Positions 44,693 to 52,760 of a stretch of DNA of 64,000 bases are shown here, one piece after another. This DNA is from DASUPK01 sp963736685 (lineage in GTDB: Bacteria; Actinomycetota; Thermoleophilia; Solirubrobacterales; 70-9): assembly GCA_963736685.1 (NCBI GenBank), contig CAVTPZ010000037.1:184374-248373 (forward strand), in the 5' to 3' direction. The notes beneath the pieces are model-generated. The model saw only the letters and a program-made list of their open reading frames with translations. It was not told where the DNA came from and made no database searches. Each line of letters begins with the position of its first letter. Positions within the stretch are counted from its first letter, which is position 1. Made by a program: the position numbers and the translations under genes.

Positions 44693-46067
44693 TAGGAGTG
44701 CCAGCGTGAATCGCCCAGCCGTCGACGGCGCGGGCGCCGTCGAGGATCGCCTCCGACATCGTCGGATGCGGGTGGATGATGCGCTGGAGCTCGGGATAGC
44801 CGCCCTCGAGCGCCATCACGTTGCAGATCTCGCTGATCATGTCGCAGGCGATGTTCCCGACGATGTGGGCGCCCAGAATCTCGCCGTACTCGGGGTCGCC
44901 GACGATCTTCACGAGCCCGGCTCGGTCGTCGTAGACGACCGAGGCTCCCGCGCCGCCCAGCTTGAACTTGCCGACCTTGATCTGCCGCCCGGCGTCCACA
45001 GCCTGCTCTTCGGTCATGCCCACGCTCGCCACCTGCGGATGCGTGAAGGTCGCGCCCGGGACGAGGTCGATGTTGACCGGCTCCGTCTCATGACCCGCGG
45101 CGACCTCGACGGCGACGACGCCCTCCTCCTCGGCCTTATGGGCGAGAGCTGGGCCGCGAACCAGGTCGCCGATCGCGAAGACGCCCTCGGCCGATGTGCG
45201 CTGGAACTCATCGATCTCGATCTGGCCGCGGTCGTTGGTCTTGACGCCCGCCGCATCCAGGTTGAGAGGCTTGGTGTCGGGCTTCCGTCCTCCTGCGATC
45301 ACGAGGTAATCGGCCTTGATCTCCTTGTCTCCGGCCTTGACCTTGACGCCGGTCTTCTGTTCCTCGACGGACTCGACCTTGGTGCCGGTCAGCACCTCCA
45401 TGCCGTCCTTCTTGAACTGGCGCTCGACGACCCGAGCCATGTCCTTGTCCTCGAGCGGCAGGATCTGGTCGAGCATCTCGATCAGGGTCACCTGGACGCC
45501 CATGCGCGAGTAGGCGGAGGCGATCTCCGAGCCGGACGCCCCGGCGCCGGCGATCACCAGGGACTTGGGCATCGAATCGAGCGAGTACGCGCCCCAGGTG
45601 TCGATGACCCGGTCGGAGAAGTCGACGCCCGGAATCGGCATGGCGACAGACCCGGTGGCGAGCACGATCGCCTTGGCCTGGTGCTCCTCGTCGCCGACCT
45701 TGATCTTCCCGCCGCCGGCCAGCGACGCCTCGCCGTGCAGGAACTCGGCCTTGTTCTTGTTCCAGAGGAACTGCACGCCGTCCTCGAGCGTCTTCGAGAC
45801 CTTCGTACGGCGCTCCTGAAGCGCCTTCCAGTCGATCTCCGTCTTGCCCGCCTTGATGCCGAGTTCGCCGCCGTCGGCGCTCACCGTGTGGAAGATCTCG
45901 GCGGTGTGAAGGACGGTCTTCGCCGGGATGCAGGCGTAGTTGAGGCAGCGGCCGCCGGCCTTGTCGCGCTCCACTACGGCGGTCTTCTGGCCGAGTTGCG
46001 CTGCCCTGATCGCGGCCACGTATCCCCCGGGCCCGCCTCCGATCACGATTACGTCGTACTCGGCCAT
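44535..46067 (-). CDS. lpdA: dihydrolipoyl dehydrogenase (E3)
   Basis: An FAD flavoprotein that reoxidises dihydrolipoyl groups with NAD+. FAD site VIVIGGGPGGYVAAIRAAQ, redox disulfide GGRCLNYACIPAKT (C-x4-C), NAD site VIAGAGASGSEIASAYSRMG, and the dimer domain with HPHPTMSEAILDGARAVDGW and IHA. Family members end at that point, about 44703. The open frame here runs 56 codons further through the TMEM175 start in the wrong frame, so the true stop is probably hidden by an indel near 44700. It is the E3 partner of the E1/E2 genes downstream. Confidence 0.93.
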   Translation of the reverse strand: MAEYDVIVIGGGPGGYVAAIRAAQLGQKTAVVERDKAGGRCLNYACIPAKTVLHTAEIFHTVSADGGELGIKAGKTEIDWKALQERRTKVSKTLEDGVQFLWNKNKAEFLHGEASLAGGGKIKVGDEEHQAKAIVLATGSVAMPIPGVDFSDRVIDTWGAYSLDSMPKSLVIAGAGASGSEIASAYSRMGVQVTLIEMLDQILPLEDKDMARVVERQFKKDGMEVLTGTKVESVEEQKTGVKVKAGDKEIKADYLVIAGGRKPDTKPLNLDAAGVKTNDRGQIEIDEFQRTSAEGVFAIGDLVRGPALAHKAEEEGVVAVEVAAGHETEPVNIDLVPGATFTHPQVASVGMTEEQAVDAGRQIKVGKFKLGGAGASVVYDDRAGLVKIVGDPEYGEILGAHIVGNIACDMISEICNVMALEGGYPELQRIIHPHPTMSEAILDGARAVDGWAIHAGTPTKNPGSKRSQTESSRSRSPCWCSTSPCRLGTTCGTSSATNGPRSPRSSSASG

Positions 46068-46110
46068 GCCGTTCGACTTTATAGGAGCAGGGATTTCGGC
46101 CAGGGTCGAG

Positions 46111-46704
46111 CTAGATCTCGCCGGGCGGGGAGGGCATCTGGATCCGGGCCATCGCGCGGATCATGAAGTAGAAGAGCGTCCCCGAGCCGGCGAGCAGCAG
46201 CGTCGTGCCGACCGCTTGGAGCACGGAGCTCACGACGACCAGCCCGAACGCGCTGGCCAGCATCACCAGGAGCAGCACGGTTTGGAAGCCGAGCACCGCC
46301 CAGTAGCGCGCGCGCCACATGCCGACGGTCATCGCCCAGAGGACGATGCCGAAGACGATGATCGGCACCGGCTTGATATGCCTCCCGCCGGCATCCACAC
46401 CCGCGATCGCGAGGCCCGCCGAGACGGTGAAGATGACCGCGAGCACCGCGGAGGCGATCGCGCCCACCGTGACCGCCGTCGGGCGCTCGCCCTCCTCGAG
46501 TGGCTCGAGCTTCGCGCGCGCCTCGTCGTTGCGCTCCTCGTAGCGCCTCGACATCTTCTCCTGGAAGGTCTCGGTCGGCGCGCCGTTCGAGGCTGCCGTC
46601 TCACTCGCCTCGTCCGGCGTCTCAACTGGAGTGCTCAGGCGCTCGGTTGACCGCCGTTTCCGCTTCTGCCGCTCGGCCCGCCTCCTGTCCCGGGCTCCGG
46701 CCAT
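46111..46704 (-). CDS. multi-pass membrane protein, unknown
   Basis: 197 residues. A charged cytoplasmic head (MAGARDRRRAERQKRKRRS) of about 80 residues, then four hydrophobic helices (about 77-185) and a short tail. No family recognised. Its ATG overlaps the thiE stop, so it is translated with thiE. Confidence 0.65.
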   Translation of the reverse strand: MAGARDRRRAERQKRKRRSTERLSTPVETPDEASETAASNGAPTETFQEKMSRRYEERNDEARAKLEPLEEGERPTAVTVGAIASAVLAVIFTVSAGLAIAGVDAGGRHIKPVPIIVFGIVLWAMTVGMWRARYWAVLGFQTVLLLVMLASAFGLVVVSSVLQAVGTTLLLAGSGTLFYFMIRAMARIQMPSPPGEI

Positions 46705-47411
46705 CAGCCCCGTTCGGCCCTCGCCGCCGGATCGACGGCTCCGAAAAGTGCCGTCGCGGCCGCCCGCGGGTTCTCGGCATCGCGGATCGCCCTGACTACA
46801 CAGAGTCGCTCCGCCCCCGCAGAGGCAACTTCGTCCGCGTTGCCGCTGTCGATCCCGCCGATCGCGAACCACGGTCGCTTGACGATCTCGGCCGCCTCGC
46901 CGATCAAATCGAGTCCGGTCCCAGGACGCCCCTCTTTGGTGGGCGTCTCCCAGATCGGGCCGACACTGATGTAGTCGACGGGCTCCTTCGCGGCGGCCTC
47001 GATCTGCTCCCGGCTATGGGTGGACAGCCCGATGATCGCCGCCGGACCGAGAATCTGCCTCGCCTCCGCAGGATCCACGTCGTCCTGGCCGACGTGAACC
47101 CCGTCGGCGTCGAGCTCGCGTGCGAGGTAGGGATCGTCGTTGACGATGAAGAGCGCTCCGTATGTGTTGGCGAGCCGGCGAAAGGTTTGCCCCGAACGCT
47201 CGATCACACTCCGTGGATTTTCGCGGTCACGCAACTCGATCAGCCCGGCGCCGCCACTCATGGCGGCGTTCAGCAGGAGTTCCGGCTCCCGGCCGTGGGG
47301 ACGGGCGTCGCAGACGAAGTAGAGACGGGCCCAGCTCAGCCGCTGGCGTCGCAGATCCCCGATCGCTTCGGGTGGAGCCAGATGAGTCGGGCCGGACGGG
47401 GCGTCGGTCAC
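46704..47411 (-). CDS. thiE: thiamine-phosphate synthase
   Basis: 235 residues. ThiE joins HMP-PP and thiazole phosphate. Markers: LYFVCDARPHGREPELLL, GLIELRDRENP (the usual QLRxK is altered to ELRDR), LFIVNDDPYLARELDADGVH, VGQDD, GLSTHS, DYISVGPIWETPTKEGRPGTGL and WFAIGGID. GTG start at 47411, with CTGGAG upstream. The gene is divergent from the TPP riboswitch, which lies on the other strand and does not control it. Confidence 0.94.
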   Translation of the reverse strand: MTDAPSGPTHLAPPEAIGDLRRQRLSWARLYFVCDARPHGREPELLLNAAMSGGAGLIELRDRENPRSVIERSGQTFRRLANTYGALFIVNDDPYLARELDADGVHVGQDDVDPAEARQILGPAAIIGLSTHSREQIEAAAKEPVDYISVGPIWETPTKEGRPGTGLDLIGEAAEIVKRPWFAIGGIDSGNADEVASAGAERLCVVRAIRDAENPRAAATALFGAVDPAARAERG

Positions 47412-47437
47412 TTCTCCAGGAGCGTAGATGACGGGGG

Positions 47438-47443
47438 TAGGAT
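47438..47443 (+). promoter_or_regulatory. probable -10 box (TAGGAT) of the thiO-thiSG operon
   Basis: TAGGAT ends 6 bases before the 5' edge of the TPP riboswitch, placing the transcription start at the first base of the aptamer. Confidence 0.5.
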
Positions 47444-47449
47444 GGACCT

Positions 47450-47536
47450 GTAACGGGAGCCCACCAAAGGGCTGAGAGGGCGGCTGAAGCGCCGCCGACC
47501 GTCCGAACCTGATCCGGGTAATGCCGGCGCAGGGAG
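47450..47536 (+). promoter_or_regulatory. TPP riboswitch (THI element)
   Basis: The conserved aptamer blocks are all present in order: ACGGGAGCCC, GGGCTGAGAGGGCGGC, a paired GCGGC/GCCGC arm, GACCGTCCGAACCTGATC, CGGGTAATGCCGGCGCAGGGA. The 3' edge, AGGGAGG, is also the only purine-rich sequence before thiO, so ligand binding probably hides the ribosome site. Confidence 0.95.
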
Positions 47537-47558
47537 GTTGGAGCGCCTCGGCCATCAC

Positions 47559-48731
47559 ATGGCCATCACAGAGGAAACGAACAACGGATTCGATGCGATC
47601 TTCGTCGGCGGCGGCGTGATCGGGCTCGCCTCGGCCTGGCGCGCCGCCCAGCGGGGCGCACGCGTCTGCGTACTCGAGGCGGAGCGGCCCGCGGCGGGAG
47701 CGACCGGGGTGGCGGCGGGGATGCTCGCGCCGGCGGGCGAGGCCTCCTGGGGTGAGGACGATCTGCTCTCTCTCAACCTGGAGTCGCTGCGCCGCTGGCC
47801 GGGATTCGCCGAGGAGTTGGAGGGCGCCTCTGGGATCGGCGTCGAATTCGCACGGTGCGGCGCCGTGCACGTGGCGCTCGACCGCGACGAGGCCGAGAAC
47901 CTCCGGCGTCGCCATGTGCTGCAGCGCGACCTGGGCCTCGACTCGGAGTGGCTGGCCGGTGCAGGATGCAGGAAGCTCGAGCCGGGGCTGGCGACCGGGA
48001 TCCGCGGCAGCATCCACGTTCCCGGCGAGGCGAGCGTCGATCCGCGGCGGATGGTCGCGGCTCTGCTCGCGGCGCTCGATCGCGCCGGCGTGGCGGTCCA
48101 TCCCGCTGCGCGGGTCGTGTCGGCCGAGCCCGGCGAGGGCGCCTGGCGGGTCGCCACGGCTGCCGGCGAGGCTTTCGCCGGTTCCGCCGTCGTGCTCACC
48201 GCCGGATGCTGGTCGGGTCAGCTCGGTTGGGTCCCGCCCGAGTCGCGCCCACCGATTCGCCCGGTGAAGGGCGAGATACTCACACTGCGCGGCCCGGCGG
48301 AGGAGCCGGTCAGCGAGCGAATCGTCGCCGGAGACCGGGTCTACACGGTTCCCCGCGCCGACGGGCGGCTGATCGTCGGGGCGACCGTCGAGGAGCGAGG
48401 ATTCGACACCACGGTGACGGCGGGAGGGATCCACGAGCTGCTGCGGGAGGCCTATCGGCTGCTTCCCGAGATCGCCGAGCTGGAGCTCGCGGAGATGACC
48501 GCCGGCCTCCGCCCCGGCAGCCCGGACAACGCGCCTCTGATCGGAAGGAGCGCGTCGGATGGGTTGCTGATCGCTACGGGCCACTTCCGCAACGGAGTTC
48601 TGCAGGCGCCGCTGACCGCGGACTGCGTCGCGGCCCTGCTTGCCGGCGACCACCCGCCCATCGACCTGGCCCCGTTCTCGCCTCATCGGTTCGCAGGCAT
48701 TCCGGGTGACACCGCGGTGGAGGTCGCGTGA
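47559..48731 (+). CDS. thiO: glycine oxidase
   Basis: 390 residues. A FAD-dependent D-amino-acid-oxidase-fold enzyme that makes iminoacetate/glyoxylate imine from glycine for the thiazole ring. FAD site AIFVGGGVIGLASAWRAAQRG, then VLEAERPAAGATGVAAGML and the late PLIGRSASDGLLIATGHFRNG. I use the ATG at 47559 (MAITEETN). A TTG at 47538 is in frame but sits directly on the riboswitch edge. The stop overlaps the next GTG. Confidence 0.92.
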   Translation: MAITEETNNGFDAIFVGGGVIGLASAWRAAQRGARVCVLEAERPAAGATGVAAGMLAPAGEASWGEDDLLSLNLESLRRWPGFAEELEGASGIGVEFARCGAVHVALDRDEAENLRRRHVLQRDLGLDSEWLAGAGCRKLEPGLATGIRGSIHVPGEASVDPRRMVAALLAALDRAGVAVHPAARVVSAEPGEGAWRVATAAGEAFAGSAVVLTAGCWSGQLGWVPPESRPPIRPVKGEILTLRGPAEEPVSERIVAGDRVYTVPRADGRLIVGATVEERGFDTTVTAGGIHELLREAYRLLPEIAELELAEMTAGLRPGSPDNAPLIGRSASDGLLIATGHFRNGVLQAPLTADCVAALLAGDHPPIDLAPFSPHRFAGIPGDTAVEVA

Positions 48732-49702
48732 ACGTCGAGCTCAACGGCGAGGCGGTTTCCCTGCCGGATGGCGCCACGGTCGCCGCCGCGATCCAGGTCT
48801 CGGGTGCGCCCACTGAGCGCGGGGTCGCCGTCGCAGTGGACGGAGATGTTGTTCCGCGAAGCGAGTGGGAGGCCACGGTTCTGAAAGAGGGCCAGAGGAT
48901 TGAGGTCCTCGCTGCGATCCAGGGCGGCGCCGAGGACGGCTTCGAGCTCGGGGACCGGACCTGGGGCTCGCGCCTGATCGTCGGCACGGGCGGTTTTCGC
49001 TCGCTTGAGCAGATGGAGGAGGCGCTGATTGCCTCCGGCACCGAGATCGTCACCGTCGCCCTGCGACGGGTGGATCCGGGGGCGCAGGGCTCGGTGCTCG
49101 ACGTGATTCGCCGGCTCGGCCTGTTCGCCCTGCCCAACACGGCCGGTTGCTACACCGCCCGCGACGCCGTCCGGACGGCGAGGCTCGCCCGGGAGGCATT
49201 CGAGACCGACTGGGTGAAGCTCGAGGTGATCGGCGACGACCGCACGCTCTTCCCGGACTCGGTGGAGCTGCTCGCTGCCGCCCAGCAGCTGGTCGACGAC
49301 GGCTTCACCGTCCTGCCGTACACCAACGACGACCCGATCCTGGCGCGACGGCTCGAGGAGGCGGGCTGCGCGGCTGTCATGCCGCTGGGCTCCCCGATCG
49401 GCTCAGGTATGGGGATCCGCAACCCCTACAACGTGCGGATCATCGCCGAGCGCGCCGGGGTGCCGGTGATCCTGGACGCGGGAATCGGCACGGCCTCGGA
49501 TGCCGCGCTGGCGATGGAGCTCGGCTGCGACGGAGTGTTGCTCGCCAGCTCGGTCTCGCGCGCCGAGGACCCGGCCGGGATGGCCGCCGCGATGCGCTCA
49601 GCGGTCGAGGCGGGCTGGGCGGCTCGCCAGGCGGGCCGGATTCCGCGTCAGCTGCACGCCGAGGCGTCGACCCCGCTCGAGGGCATCCCGGACCTCGGCT
49701 AG
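48728..49702 (+). CDS. thiSG: ThiS-ThiG fusion (sulfur carrier and thiazole synthase)
   Basis: 324 residues. Residues 1-67 are a ThiS ubiquitin-fold sulfur carrier, MNVELNGEAVSLPDGATVA to VLAAIQGG, with the terminal Gly-Gly at 66-67. The same frame continues AEDGFELGDRTW into a full ThiG: IVGTGGFRSLEQMEEAL, WVKLEVIGDDRTLFPD (Schiff-base Lys), MPLGSPIGSGMGI and VILDAGIGTASDAALAMELG. ThiS normally needs a free C-terminal Gly to carry sulfur. Either the fusion is cleaved, works in another way, or an indel has removed the stop between two genes. Confidence 0.9.
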   Translation: MNVELNGEAVSLPDGATVAAAIQVSGAPTERGVAVAVDGDVVPRSEWEATVLKEGQRIEVLAAIQGGAEDGFELGDRTWGSRLIVGTGGFRSLEQMEEALIASGTEIVTVALRRVDPGAQGSVLDVIRRLGLFALPNTAGCYTARDAVRTARLAREAFETDWVKLEVIGDDRTLFPDSVELLAAAQQLVDDGFTVLPYTNDDPILARRLEEAGCAAVMPLGSPIGSGMGIRNPYNVRIIAERAGVPVILDAGIGTASDAALAMELGCDGVLLASSVSRAEDPAGMAAAMRSAVEAGWAARQAGRIPRQLHAEASTPLEGIPDLG

Positions 49703-50295
49703 CGGCGGCGGAGCCGGCCGGCGATCTGGTCGACGCCCTCGCCGAACGCCCCGAACGTCCAGCCCACGCCGTGGGCCGCCTTGTTGAGGACGGTGTCGGC
49801 GACCGGCGCCGCGACGCGGTCGGGGTCCTGGCCGAGCTCGACCGCCGCCTGGCGAACGGCATCCAGATGCGGGTCGAAGCGCACGGCCCAGTCCTCGCAG
49901 AACCCCGCCAGGTCGTGATCCTCGCGGGCGCGCGCCAGCTCGGCGAGCTGCCGGAGCAGCGTCGTCAGGTGCTCGCCATCGAGGACGGAGAATCGCGCCA
50001 CCATGCCGGTGTCGCCTCCGCGGTCCGCGATCCCGGTCCGCAGGTCGGCGAGCCTCGCGCCCACGTTCTGGGCCATCGGGGTTCCGTAGAGCCCGTACGC
50101 CTCCGTGCGGGGCGCGAGCTCCTCGAGCAGGCGTTTCGCTTCGGCGGCGCCGCGCTGGAGCTTGTCGCCGATCGGGGTGTCCTCCAGCAGAGTCCCGACC
50201 CGCGCCCAGCGGTGGGTGAGATGGCGCGCCGAGGCGTAGAGCTCGCGGTAGGCGCGATGCTCGGAGGGGTGGAGTTTCGGTTGGTCGTCGGTCAC
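49699..50295 (-). CDS. conserved hypothetical, all-helical protein
   Basis: 198 residues starting GTG ACC (VTDDQPKLHPSEHRAYREL). Predominantly helical, with LTTLLRQLAELARAREDHDLAGF and a C-terminal KAAHGVGWTFGAFGEGVDQIAGRLRRR region (about 170-198). No signal peptide, no family recognised. It lies 11 bases after the UdgX stop and overlaps the convergent thiSG end by 4 bases. Confidence 0.65.
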   Translation of the reverse strand: MTDDQPKLHPSEHRAYRELYASARHLTHRWARVGTLLEDTPIGDKLQRGAAEAKRLLEELAPRTEAYGLYGTPMAQNVGARLADLRTGIADRGGDTGMVARFSVLDGEHLTTLLRQLAELARAREDHDLAGFCEDWAVRFDPHLDAVRQAAVELGQDPDRVAAPVADTVLNKAAHGVGWTFGAFGEGVDQIAGRLRRR

Positions 50296-50306
50296 GGATG
50301 GCTCGG

Positions 50307-50951
50307 TCAGGCGAGACGATCCCGCACTCGACGGAGATCTCCGACGAGGAGCGCCATCGCGTCGTCGCGATCGTCTGGGTCGGCCCGAAGGATGGCGGAA
50401 GGATGCAGAGTCGGCATTGCGGTCCGGCCCAGCTTCGACTCCAGAAATGATCCGTGGTCCTTCATCACCCTCGCCTTCGAGCCGATCACGGCCCTGACCG
50501 CGGTTGCGCCGAGGCAGACCATCAGCTCCGGATCGACCACCTCGAGCTCGGCCTCCAGCCATGGCGCACAGGCCTTGATCTCCTCGGCCCTGGGCGCCTG
50601 GTGGATGCGGCGCTTGCCCTTCGGCGCCCACTTGAAGTGCTTGACGACGTTGGTCACGTACGCGTCCCCGCGCTCGATGTCGGCCCGCTCGAGCGCCTCG
50701 TCGAGGATCCCGCCGGCTGGTCCCACGAACGGATGTCCCTCGATGTCCTCGCGATCACCGGGCTGCTCGCCGATCAGCATCAGGCGCGCCCGCTTCAGGC
50801 CCTCCCCGAAGACGGTCTGCGTCGCGTCCTCGTGCAGGGGACAGGCGGTGCACCCGGCGGCAGCGTCGCGCAGCGAGGGAAGTGCCGGATGCTCTGGGAT
50901 CAGCGCCGCGGCGCCGCTGACTTCCTCGCCGGTGAGGGGAAGTTGGCTCAC
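50307..50951 (-). CDS. udgX: UdgX-type uracil-DNA glycosylase (covalent uracil-DNA binder)
   Basis: 214 residues of family-4-like UDG with a 4Fe-4S cluster (C34, C37, and probably C128 and C146). Motif A is GEQPGDREDIEGHPFVGPAG. The KRRIH loop (113-117) is the hallmark of UdgX: in the mycobacterial enzyme the His of this loop forms a covalent bond with the abasic sugar after uracil removal, so the enzyme stays on the DNA. Here that would be His117. The HPSAIL motif near the C-terminus is also present. Probable role in uracil repair or protection. Confidence 0.92.
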   Translation of the reverse strand: MSQLPLTGEEVSGAAALIPEHPALPSLRDAAAGCTACPLHEDATQTVFGEGLKRARLMLIGEQPGDREDIEGHPFVGPAGGILDEALERADIERGDAYVTNVVKHFKWAPKGKRRIHQAPRAEEIKACAPWLEAELEVVDPELMVCLGATAVRAVIGSKARVMKDHGSFLESKLGRTAMPTLHPSAILRADPDDRDDAMALLVGDLRRVRDRLA

Positions 50952-51052
50952 GAAATGCTCCTACCCGGCGTTCCATCCAGGCATTCGGCGACCGCTGACT
51001 ATGCGAACATCCGTTCGTATCAACGTCGAGAAATTGCAACACTGGAGAGGCG

Positions 51053-52492
51053 ATGCGCTGGGACTCACAGAGGGTCGATAGAGAGAGGGGAAGGAGCCTG
51101 CCCGGCCTGGATGTCGAACGCGTCCGCACCTTCGACGCCCCCGAAGCCCTCGGCATCAACTTCCATGAGGTTCGGGCCAAGTCCGCGCTCAACAAGGTGC
51201 CCGGGGACTATCTGCCGTTCAACTGGACGGTCAACGCTTTCAGAGGTTGCGCCCATGCGTGCGTCTACTGCTTCGCCCGCAACACCCACACGTACCTGGA
51301 CATGGACGCCGGCCGTGATTTCGAGCGGGAGATCGTCGTCAAGGTCAACGTCCCCGAGTTGCTCCGCGCCGAGCTCAACAAACCGAGCTGGAAGCGCGAG
51401 CTGGTCGCCTTCGGGACCAACACCGACCCCTACCAGTGGGCCGAAGGGCGCTACGAGCTGATGCCGCCGATGATCGAAGCGCTTCGGGAAACGGAGACCC
51501 CGACCTCGATCCTGACCAAGTCGCCACTGGTCACCCGCGACCTCGACGCCCTGCTCGAGGTCGCCGAGGTCGCCGACGTCTCGGTGAACTTCTCCGTGCC
51601 CACCCTGGACGAGAAGATCTGGCGCCAGACCGAGCCGCACACGCCGCATCCGCGCAAGCGCCTCGAGGCTGTCGCGAAGTTCAACGAAGCCGGGATCCCC
51701 TCTGGCGTGCTGATCGCTCCGCTGATGCCCGGCATCAACGACTCGCCGGACTTCGTCGAGGAGATCGTTTCGATCGCGGAGGAGGCGGGCGCCACCTTCG
51801 TCAACGGGATCGCGCTCCATCTGCGGCCGGGTGTCAAGGAGGTCTTCATGTCCTGGCTTTCGGCGGCGCGGCCCGACCTGGTGCCGAAATACGACGACCT
51901 CTACATGGACCGCGCCTACGCGCCGAATGCGGAGCGCAAGCGGATCGGTTTGCTCGTTCGCGCGCCTAACCTCTCCTACGACCCGCGCTACAGCCGGCGG
52001 GCGCGGCTGGAGGCCCGGCGCCGAAGGCGAGCGGAGGCCGGGGCCGAGCCCAGGTCGTCCAGACCAAGCTCTTCTAGCGATCGCCAGCACGATGGTTCGC
52101 CCGCTGCCCGTCGGGTATTCCCCTGGTCGGAAACCGAGAAAGGAGGCGGGCTGATGCCACCCAGGGGAATTAAGAAGGGCACCAAGTGGGGCCGGATGTA
52201 CGAGCACGTGAAGAAGAGCGAGCGCAGTGAGGGCCGCTCCGAGGGGCGAGCGGAGGAGATCGCCGCTCGCACCGTCAACAAGGAGCGCGCACGAGCAGGC
52301 CAGACGAGGCAGGCCTCGCGCACGTCGACCGAGGACATCTCCTCGTCCCGGCGCGGGGGGCTGCGTTCCGGGCACGGTCCCCGAGGCCGTACCCGTGATC
52401 AGCTCTACGAGGAGGCGAAGCACCGCGGCATCAAGGGCCGTTCGAAGATGAACAAGCGGCAGCTCGCCGCAGCGATCGGAGGGAAGAACTGA
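51053..52492 (+). CDS. Rv2578c-family radical SAM protein (read through into a small basic protein as assembled)
   Basis: The first 340 residues are a radical-SAM protein of the spore-photoproduct-lyase-like Rv2578c family: NAFRGCAHACVYCFARNTHTY holds CxxxCxxC, followed by LVAFGTNTDPYQWAEG, SILTKSPLVTRD and LIAPLMPGINDS. Function unknown. The frame then continues through a Ser-rich stretch into a separate basic protein. In another frame the radical-SAM part could end QVVQTKLF-stop near 52077, before the strong ribosome site of the next gene, so the join may be a one-base artefact. Confidence 0.85.
   Translation: MRWDSQRVDRERGRSLPGLDVERVRTFDAPEALGINFHEVRAKSALNKVPGDYLPFNWTVNAFRGCAHACVYCFARNTHTYLDMDAGRDFEREIVVKVNVPELLRAELNKPSWKRELVAFGTNTDPYQWAEGRYELMPPMIEALRETETPTSILTKSPLVTRDLDALLEVAEVADVSVNFSVPTLDEKIWRQTEPHTPHPRKRLEAVAKFNEAGIPSGVLIAPLMPGINDSPDFVEEIVSIAEEAGATFVNGIALHLRPGVKEVFMSWLSAARPDLVPKYDDLYMDRAYAPNAERKRIGLLVRAPNLSYDPRYSRRARLEARRRRRAEAGAEPRSSRPSSSSDRQHDGSPAARRVFPWSETEKGGGLMPPRGIKKGTKWGRMYEHVKKSERSEGRSEGRAEEIAARTVNKERARAGQTRQASRTSTEDISSSRRGGLRSGHGPRGRTRDQLYEEAKHRGIKGRSKMNKRQLAAAIGGKN
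52154..52492 (+). CDS. small basic protein, plasmid-stabilization/Rho_N-like
   Basis: 112 residues from an ATG with a perfect AGGAGG at 52141-52146, 7 bases upstream, which argues for independent translation. The N-terminus resembles the DUF7218/plasmid stabilization type (EEIAARTVNKERARAG). The C-terminal 30 residues, TRDQLYEEAKHRGIKGRSKM and on, look like a Rho_N/SAP helix-extended-loop-helix. Strongly basic; DNA or RNA binding is likely. Its stop overlaps the next ATG. Confidence 0.7.
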   Translation: MPPRGIKKGTKWGRMYEHVKKSERSEGRSEGRAEEIAARTVNKERARAGQTRQASRTSTEDISSSRRGGLRSGHGPRGRTRDQLYEEAKHRGIKGRSKMNKRQLAAAIGGKN

Positions 52493-52758
52493 TGGCCACG
52501 CAGACGCAACGGCGCGCCGCCAAGCGCAATGTGAAGAAGGCGCAGGCAGGTGCGCGCAAGAAGCAGACGCTCAAGAATCTGCCGAAGAAGACCAAAACCG
52601 CGCTCGGCAAGGAGGCGAACGCGGTCAGGACCGGCAAGGCCAAGACCCGCGATCAGCTCAACCGCGAGGCCGCCAGGCTCGAAATCCGCGGTCGCTCGAC
52701 GATGGGCAAGGACGAGCTGCGGCGAGCGATCAGGCGCCGGGGAGGCAAGGCCGACTGA
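52492..52758 (+). CDS. small very basic protein with Rho_N/SAP-like tail
   Basis: 88 residues, about one third Lys and Arg, Ala-rich like a histone H1 tail. The C-terminus TRDQLNREAARLEIRGRSTM followed by GKDELRRAIRR matches the tail of the preceding protein (TRDQL, GRS-M, K-(E/Q)L--AI), so the two share a domain. A role in nucleoid binding is inferred. ATGA-type overlap with the gene before it. Confidence 0.7.
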   Translation: MATQTQRRAAKRNVKKAQAGARKKQTLKNLPKKTKTALGKEANAVRTGKAKTRDQLNREAARLEIRGRSTMGKDELRRAIRRRGGKAD

Positions 52759-52760
52759 CC

